A stretch of 64,000 nt of DNA from Icerya purchasi (Eukaryota; Arthropoda; Insecta; Hemiptera; Monophlebidae). A program made the translations under genes and the position numbers. Shown in pieces: positions 57,111 through 64,000 of the stretch. The number at the start of each line of letters is the position of its first letter. Position 1 is the stretch's first letter. The stretch is from contig CM077115.1 in assembly GCA_039619475.1 (NCBI GenBank), forward strand, positions 478,218,400 to 478,282,399. The letters are read 5' to 3'. The notes under the pieces were generated by a model. It was not told the DNA's origin, made no database searches, and worked only from the letters and a program-made list of their open reading frames with translations.

Positions 57111-58152
57111 GTTTTCCGAAGATCTACTACTCAACACCTACTACTCTTCCACCATGGTCAAGCTTCTCGCCTCACAGTGACCTATCTCTCTTGCATGTTG
57201 GAAAGCTCTCTACATCAGAGGCAATCAGAGGCGCATTCCAAGAACTTCTGTTGAAGTACATCGACCATTTTATCATATTCACGGATGGCTCTAAATCGGA
57301 CAGGGCTGGATGTGCAGTACTTACAAATGATTTCGACGTAATACGGTATTCATTACCAAACAGCTTCTCAGTTACATCTACAGAACTATATGCCATAAAA
57401 CTTGCAGTCGATTTATCAGTACAGTACAACAAAGATTCTCTTATTTGCACAGATTCTCTCTCTTCACTTTCGTCTCTATCGCAAACGCGCAATAAATCAC
57501 AAAATCCCATTGCAAAAAATATAATCTCAGTTATATCTACCGCTTCGATTCGTATCACCTTCACGTGGATTCCGGACACAAGGGCATCATAAGAAACGAG
57601 CTGGTGGATCTTGCAGCGAAAGAGGACACTTCATGCCTCCCGATTCCAGACCTACCAGTACCATCATCGGACTTTTCTATAACAATCAAATCTCTGCTAA
57701 AAAAGAAATGGTCGAAGATTTGGCATGAAGTTCCTACCTCGAACAAATTGCGTTCAATCCGCTCAAATACTGAAATTTGGAGTACTTCATCAAGATCCAG
57801 CCGTAAAGAAGAAGTCATATTATGCCGTCTGCGCATTGGCCACGCAAGATTATCTCATTCCTTTTTATTAAATAACTCAGATCGCCCTACTTGTGACCTG
57901 TGCTCTGTTCCCTTATCCACTCGCCATCTTCTAGTAGTCTGCCCGAAATTCAATCTATTCCGGTCCCAATTACGTCTGTCCAGTTCCCTATCTGAAATTC
58001 TTGAAGACAATGAACAGAATGTCCAGCTGCTCTTCAGATTTCTGAGACTATCCAATATCCTTAATAACATCTAAACTCCATTCACCCGTGCCTCTGGCCA
58101 ATGTTGCAGTACACGGCACGTTAATGGATACAACAACAACAACAACAACAAC
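57111..58152 (+). mobile_element. 5'-truncated LINE with RNase H and (CAA)n tail (family C)
   Basis: Contains the C-terminal part of an ORF2, a 3' UTR of about 50 bases and a (CAA)n tail (58127-58152). A 14-bp duplication flanks both ends. Family C differs from A and B in its RNase H, its cysteine motif and its tail type. The reverse transcriptase and endonuclease are missing. Confidence 0.8.
57130..58074 (+). pseudogene. LINE ORF2 C-terminal fragment: RNase H and Cys motif, one frameshift
   Basis: The first frame holds FIIFTDGSKSDRAGCAVL (first Asp), STELYAIKLAVDL (Glu) and LICTDSLSSLSSL (Asp). Near 57575 the frame changes; the adjacent frame continues GHKGIIRNELVDLAAKE, the HxGI..NE.VD.AAK block with the histidine and last catalytic Asp. 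The C-terminal part reads CRLRIGHARLSHSFLL and CDLCSVPLSTRHLLVVC, then ends at 58074. A single frameshift separates otherwise complete RNase H halves. Confidence 0.85.
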
Positions 58153-58166
58153 AATAGTAAAAATTA

Positions 58167-59355
58167 ATAATTCGTATACTTAAATGAAGAATTTACCGAT
58201 TTTGCGCCTTAATAATGTGAGTTGGGCGTACCGGGTTTGCGAGCCAAAGTCTTTATTTTGACGTGATTGATGACTTTAAATGACGAAAATGATTTTACAA
58301 ACAAGAAATAAATTTTTCTCTGACAACAACGTATCTTATCGCTATACCGAATTATAGATGAAATAGGAAATTGACGAGTAATTTTAGGAAATGATTATTC
58401 AGCATATTGCCGAGTCAAAAGAAGTTCGAGTTTCGCTGAACATATACAGCAAAGCACACATATATATAATACTTTCACATACTGATATATTCACTTATCC
58501 GACTTTTCGTAAATACGCATGTAATTTGTTTAAATTCACGGCAATATCTCACAGTAGCAAGATAAAGATCTATTTATTCCATTTAGTATTGCACTTACCC
58601 GTTTATAACTTTACTATACCTTTTGTATGTTGCTGATTTTATTAGTATTATTATATTAGATTAATTAAATAAGTGTAAATAGATTTAAATATTATTTTAA
58701 GCATTAGAGCGAATAAAAAATTTAGTACATAGTAATTACAAATAAACAGCCGTGGTAATAGAAATAACGTAACATTCAAGTATTGGGCATGCATTACAAG
58801 CAATTGTAACACGAGTTCGAAAACAAACATAGAGGCAACCAAAATACTTTTTTTGTTTTTGTTATTTATTCAATTTATTTTGCCTTCTTTATTTTATTTC
58901 CAATATTATTTTATAAGTGGTATATTAGTGTGCGTATAGTACCGGTTAATTTTGCTCGTTTTGTTATTAGTTTATTTTTTTGTTAATTTCTATTTTTTAA
59001 TTATTTAATTTCTGTTTTTTAATTATTTATTTTCTACTGTATAATTTTTTTATTTTGTCCGCTTTAATTATTCCTTCTCTGTCGCCTTTGCGATTTCCTG
59101 ATCAACTGCACTTTTTGTTAGAAACGGCCCTTTTTTCAGGGTTTCCTTTGTGTTAATCTACTGAAATATGTTTTGTTGCATTTTATTAACTATTTTGTTC
59201 CGCTCGAAGCATGCACAAAAAAAGTAATTTAATTGTTTGCCATTGACATCGAATTCAAATTGCAGCAATAATTAAAAATATAATAGTATTATCATTCATT
59301 TTCTGCAAGTTGAGTAATATTTACTCCAAGTTGATTTGTTGCCGGTTCCAAAAAG
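58167..59355. other. Non-coding stretch
   Basis: AT-rich, with no gene or transposon recognised. The open frame at 58391-58636 has no domain signature. Confidence 0.4.
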
Positions 59356-59358
59356 TTA

Positions 59359-61562
59359 GTGTTATTGAAGAATAATCATAAGAAACGGCTTGTCTGGTTT
59401 CTCGAACACAATAACTTAATTCCTAACAATATGTTCGGTTTCCGTCCCTGTACTGGTCCTCCTGATTGCATTAGTGTTTTCCTTTCTGACATTTATAATT
59501 CCTATATAAACAAAAATTTTACTATCGCAGCCTTCATTGATGTTTCCAGTGCATTTGACAATGTTCACCTCCCTACTCTCAGAAATATAATGCTGTTACT
59601 GCATCTTCCGGACTGTGTTGTTTCCCTTATTATTAATCTCTTCCAAAGCCGTACTGTACATCTATCCACTTCTTGTTATTCCACTTCAAGAAAAGTTTTT
59701 TGTGGTCTTCCTCAGGGTTCCTGTCTTAGTCCTACTCTCTTCAACATCTATACTTCTCATATTGCTTCTCTTCCATTAAATTCATTGTCTCCATTTTATG
59801 CTGATGATATCCTTATTTACTGTTCTTCTCGCAACTTAACAGATGCTGTCTTAGAACTAAATAGGTCATTAGCCACTATAGAAAATGCTCTTTTCAATGT
59901 TCATCTTTTTGTCTCTCCTCATAAATCCGCGGCCATGGTTTTTACTTTCCGTTCATATAATCCTTCCTCAATCAATCTAACCTTAAGTCATTATCCTGTC
60001 CCTCTTGTGGAGAGCTTCTGTTATTTGGGTGTGTTTCTTAACGGCCGTCTCTCCTTTCAGGAACATATTAGTCGCCTGTATACTTCTTCTCTAAAAAGGA
60101 TTAATCTTTTAAAATCACTCTCATCGTACAGGTGGGGTGGTGATCCGTACATTCTTTCCTTATTGTATAAGTCTTTTATTCTTTCTAAGTTGGACTACTG
60201 TTCCTATATATACGGCAACGCTTCTAAATCTCTTCTGTTAAAGTTTGACTGCATTTTAAATTCCTGTCTTCGTCTTTGTCTGGGTGCACGTAAATCTACT
60301 CCAATTCCTGCCATCCTCTCTGAATCCAAATCACTCCCTTTGTTCATCCGCAGATCCTATCTAGGCTAGCGTTTCCTAATCAAACGCCTTCCCTCCTTTT
60401 CCTCTAGAATTATAGCTGCCTATTGCTCTATTTTTCACAACTGGCGTTTTACCCCCAACAGAATTCCAATTTTATCTTTCATTTCTGTTCGTCTTGCCAA
60501 TTTTTCTCCCTATATTTTCTCCTATGATAAATCTCCGTACTTTTCTCTTAATTACTTCAGTCTCTTACATCCTCCTCACGTATTTCATTTGTCAAGTTCC
60601 GCCAAATTCCTTCCTCACTCTATAGTTAGATCTGAATTTCACATGGTTTTAAGCTCTTTATATCCCAATCATTCCATTATTTTTACTGATGGTTCTAAGA
60701 GGGCTGATGGGGTTAGTGCCGCCTTTGTTTTTCCTTCTCACAACTACTCCGAATCCTTTAAACTTCCTTCCTACTGCTCTATATTTACTGCTGAATCTGC
60801 TGCCATACTCTATGCAATTCTTTTTATCTCTTCCTCTTCTATCCTCTCGGATAAATTTCTTTTAATAGCTGACTCTGAAAGTGTCTTGCAGGCGGTCTCT
60901 TCTCCCTTACCGTTGCCCTCTTTTGATCCTTTCATTCTCCTTATTCGCAATCTAATTCACGAATTATTCCTGTTCCGTTCGATCCAAATTGATTTATTGT
61001 GGATTCCTAGCCATGCTGGAATTGAGGGTAATGGGGTGGCTGATTCCTTGGCTCGCTCAGGAGCTTCCATCCTCTTCATAAATTTTCCGCTCACAATATT
61101 AATCATATTTCCAAACAGTTCCATATTACATTATGGAAGGATATTTATTTTTCTCTTTTCTCAGATCCGAATTCCTTTTATCTTTCCGTTCAGCCCTTAA
61201 CTTCTTTGACCAGATGGTTCGACATGTTTCCTTCCCTTTGTCATCCCCTGATCACCGCTATATGTCGTCTTCGTTTCGGTCATACCTTTCTCCCATCGTC
61301 ACTTTATCGTTTTTCCCTCGTCTCTTCTCCGCGGTGCCCTCTTCACCCAGAGGATTCCTTTTTTCTGTGTGATATCAATCATGTCTTTTCCTCGAATGTT
61401 CCTCACTCTCTTCAGAACGTCCTCTCTTCTATTCTCGGCTTTTGGATCTTCGTCTTCCTACTCCATACAATGTGACTCTTATGTTCTCTCATTTCCTTCC
61501 TTGTCAGTTGTTCCTATTCTAGCTTCTTTCATTCATTCAATCTCGCACCAGATTGAAATCTA
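59359..61562 (+). pseudogene. Family A LINE ORF2: reverse transcriptase and RNase H, broken
   Basis: Reverse transcriptase: NNMFGFRPCTG, AAFIDVSSAFDNVHL (A), CGLPQGSCLSPTLFNIY (B), FYADDILIYCSS (C) and FCYLGVFLNG. A TAG at 60367-60369 interrupts the frame, which otherwise stays open in the same register into RNase H: IFTDGSKRADG (Asp), AESAAILYAI (Glu), LIADSESVLQAV (Asp) and WIPSHAGIEGNGVADSLARS (His/Asp; GNE has become GNG). After about 61060 several frameshifts spread the C-terminus over three frames: ICRLRFGHTFLPSSLYR, CPLHPEDSFFLCDINHVF. Catalytic residues of RT and RNase H are otherwise retained. Confidence 0.88.
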
Positions 61563-61660
61563 ATATGTTGTTCTCCTTTTGAATTATTACTTAGATTCCT
61601 TGGCTGATTGGGCTGTTGCTCTTTGTTGGCGTACCCATAAAAAAAAAAAAAAAAAAAAAT
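59359..61660 (+). mobile_element. I-like LINE, family A, copy 5 (reverse transcriptase to poly(A))
   Basis: The most informative family A 3' half. It starts just before the RT palm and runs through RNase H, the cysteine motif, an 80-100 base 3' UTR (GTTGCTCTTTGTTGGCGTACCCAT) and an A20 tail ending near 61660. The 3' UTR sequence is shared with the copy ending at 43568. 5'-truncated. Confidence 0.88.
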
Positions 61661-62608
61661 CGTTAATTATATTACTATACTGAGATATATTACCTCTTAT
61701 CATTATATATTTATTTTTTACTAAATTTTTTTTTTTAAACTTTTATAACAAACTTTGAGGTCGGTATCATTTTTTTTTAGCACCGGCGATACACTTCTGC
61801 ATGAACAAAGAATCATTGATATCAGTCTGCACAGTTTAACCAGATATAAAAAAAAATTAATAAATAAAAAAAAAAGCGACAAACGGGAAGTCAGTAGTAA
61901 GCAGCAATATTACGTTAAAGTTTCCTTACAAACGATAAAAAAATTAATAATTAACCCGTAAGAGGTCGCGCCCGGTCTAAAAGACAGGTTTTTTTTTATT
62001 ATTTTTTTTGTTATTTTAACTGCGAAAATAACTCGGCTATTCCTAGAATAACAGATAAGCATGAGGACTAATCAGTTTTGAATAAAAACCATTGTACTTA
62101 ACCAGGATAGAGTATCAATTTACACACATGTTCTATTCGACCGGCGCGACCGATATCGTTTCGATTTATTTCAGTTTGATTCTGTCTTATGTTCCTAAAA
62201 AATATAAAGTAGTTCTCTTGTTATCATAACTCCATGAAAATTGCCGAAGAATCAGGTGCAGTTAATAAACCGGAGATGCTAACATTTTGTAACTTAGATA
62301 CTGTAGATGAGTTGAAAAATACATACTTAGTCTCAAGGAATAAAAATAAGTAAATAAATTGGAAAAAAAAAGGAAAAGTTATCCAAGGAACTTAAAGTTC
62401 GGATTCGGAGTATTTTACACAAACGGCAGAATAAAGAAATGTTGAAGAAAACAATTTACAAAAAATCAACGAAATATTCTACAAAAAACTAAAACACAGT
62501 GTAACAGCTGCAAGGGCTGGTATGCAGAGAGCACACCAGTTCCGGAATGTTTTAAATGCGCAAATGAAAACAAAAAAAAGTCTAGTGGTAAGTGTTAAAA
62601 ATTTGATT
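61661..62608 (+). other. Unassigned stretch with a possible piggyBac-like left end
   Basis: TTAA (61951-61954) is followed directly by CCCGTAAGAGGTCGCGCCCG. An inverted partial copy (its reverse reads GGTCGCGCCGGTC) lies near 62138-62155. TTAA plus CCC and subterminal inverted copies is a piggyBac-like arrangement. Downstream (62224-62580) short broken frames include CNSCKGWYAESTPVPECFKC, a cysteine-rich stretch of the kind found at transposase C-termini. No right end was seen. Confidence 0.35.
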
Positions 62609-63075
62609 TTTTTTTTTTTGTGGGCGCGCTATCGGCATTGACCCAACAACAAGAAAACTAAGCTAAAAAACTAAATAACTAGGCGGTCCGAAATGGACGC
62701 AAAAAAGGACAGCAGTGCGGACACCACAGAAGATGAAGGAAAGGAGAGGATAAAGGAAGAGTTATAGGGAGTAGGGAGACCCAATGACAAGAGTTGACTG
62801 TATAAAAGGGAGCGTTCGTTACGAAGAGCAGGACACTCGAAGAAAATGTGATCAGCATCACATATAGGATAAGAATCACAATCCTGAAGAGAACAATAAG
62901 GAGAAGGCGACAGAGCAAATCGAAAGCGGGAATAGAGAAGTAGGCAATAATTGATCCGGAGACGAATTAGGGAGACAATATAGGAGAGCGACGACCGAAA
63001 GGAATAGAATGGAATCAAGACAGGGAACGAGGAATCGGCTGAATAAAACGGTAATGCGAATGACGATTAGAAAAT
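62609..63075 (-). mobile_element. I-like LINE 3' fragment (family A, copy 6)
   Basis: The minus-strand frame 63018-62671 reads SLIRLRINYCLLLYSRFRF, CDSYPICDADHIFFECPALR and LLSLGLPTPYNSSF, matching copies 1 and 5. The T run at 62609-62620 is the poly(A) tail, preceded in element sense by GGCGCGCCCAC. Only the C-terminal Cys segment and 3' UTR remain. Confidence 0.75.
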
Positions 63076-63099
63076 AGGGAGGGATAAATATCCAGTCAA

Positions 63100-63370
63100 A
63101 AATTTTTTTTTTTTTTTTTTTTTTAACTTTTTTATTGGGCTTGTCAGCTACGGACGATTACCCATCAAGAAGGAAGAACGTAGGACAAAGGAAGTTGAGG
63201 ACACTAAGAAAGTTATTTGGGGAAGGTGGAAACGGCCAGAACTACTATGAAGAGATAGCAAGGGAGTCACAAAAAGATCGGTACTAAAACTCGTGCAATT
63301 AGCAGTCCGAAGGGAAATAAATGTGTAAACAAAAAATTATACAGGATATCTTAAAGGAAAGGAAAGCTCT
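63100..63370 (-). mobile_element. Probable I-like LINE 3' end (family A, copy 7)
   Basis: A T26 run (about 63100-63124) followed on the minus strand by TGACAAGCCCAATAAAAAAG, similar to the GGCGTACCCATAAA tail context of family A. Decayed sequence follows, with a CRD-less serine/leucine-rich frame. It abuts copy 6 in the same orientation. Confidence 0.45.
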
Positions 63371-64000
63371 CATGTCTTGTTAGCCGTTATACCTCATTAT
63401 CATATATTATCTATATTTAAGCGTGTGACCAGCATAAAAAGAAAAGTATTTTTATCTATGTCTGCGATTGTTGGGCTGCGCCCACAAAAAGATCATCATC
63501 AACAATATGGCCGCAACTGCAATGCAGTGCCCACAGTGCCCGATGAGGCAAGAGACAAGACATCGCTATTTGCCTACGGTTGCGACTGCAAAGCAGTGCT
63601 CGTAATTCCCATCCAGAAAAGCAAAATAATTGATTATCCATTATTCAAACGGCATCTGCGGACGACGAGCTTACGATATGTTAAGGATAAACAGGAAAGT
63701 GACTCCACATCGGAAGCGGGCAGCATGATCGCCAAATAGAGTAGCGTTCATACTAACTCCGGAAAAATTTGATTACACGTTCCGTATTTTATTATTATTT
63801 ATACTTCTTTCTAGAATTGTTTTTCTATATGTTGATAATTAAGCTATTTTTTATAAAATGTTACAAACTTATATATTTTTTTGTAATTAAAATCCTGTTT
63901 ATTCTTGCTAAAATAATAAAACAAAAACAAAGCAACGTAAAAAGGAATAAAAATAGAATAAAAGAACTATAATAAACATGAAATATTTTTTTCAAAAACA
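63371..64000. other. Unassigned stretch with a 120-codon open frame
   Basis: The plus-strand frame 63377-63739 has no recognised domain. Its middle contains two similar segments, CNAVPTVPDEARDKTSLFAY near CDCKAVLVIP, encoded by a duplicated GCAACTGCAATGCAGTGC-like DNA motif. After 63750 the sequence is AT-rich and non-coding. Confidence 0.3.

Overview
The window is eukaryotic, most likely from an insect or other arthropod. It is AT-rich, dense in microsatellites and homopolymer runs, and has no bacterial-style operons. Its mobile DNA is of the kind common in insect genomes: non-LTR retrotransposons, mariner, pogo/Tigger, hAT, a Penelope-like element and tRNA-derived SINEs. The only host gene I can support is an immunoglobulin-superfamily receptor of the Sidestep type (an arthropod neuronal adhesion family), read from the minus strand. 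Two of its exons are visible, at 35404-35619 and 20656-20807. They splice in frame through a shared Leu codon, so the roughly 14.6 kb between them is an intron. The rest of the gene was not found and is probably outside the window.

Layout. 1-2140: decayed hAT transposase. 3085-3640: 3' end of a minus-strand I-like LINE (called family A here). 4430-5377: LINE debris. 5438-6917: 5'-truncated Penelope-like element with reverse transcriptase, GIY-YIG endonuclease and a hammerhead-type ribozyme motif, flanked by a 12-bp target duplication. 7000-7620: LINE relic. 8105-11618: nearly intact RTE-like LINE flanked by an 11-bp duplication and interrupted by one TAG. 11880-12440: mariner relic. 12612-13087: 50-bp minisatellite. 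13322-13552: inverted repeat. 15955-16480: mariner relic. 17240-17640 and 20171-20542: tRNA-derived SINEs. 20656-35619: the Sidestep-like exon pair and its intron, which holds a pogo-like DNA transposon (21836-23299), LINEs (25200-25755, 26156-28740, 29100-29960, 30340-31540), a SINE (28805-29090), a GC-richer block (about 32.0-33.2 kb) and a mariner relic (33840-34700). 36759-38524: Tigger element. 41100-43568: family A relics. 45920-51450: full-length two-ORF LINE (family B) with a 12-bp target duplication. 52926-53600: mariner. 54725-54980: hAT-like end. 55115-56960: decayed RTE-like LINE. 57111-58152: 5'-truncated LINE with RNase H and a 14-bp target duplication. 59359-61660 and 62609-63370: more family A copies, with a possible piggyBac-like end near 61951.

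Most of the coding sequence belongs to selfish elements. RTE-like and I-like LINEs supply reverse transcriptase. The SINEs have no coding capacity, and at least one copy ends in the same (TGA)n tail as the RTE-like element, which suggests RTE machinery mobilised them. Nothing here is clearly a new multi-gene system. The most informative items are the ribozyme in the Penelope-like element, the exon junction of the Ig receptor, four insertions dated by target duplications, a perfect four-unit heat-shock-element match in the receptor intron, and the long poly(A) tracts just before ORF2 of the full-length LINE.
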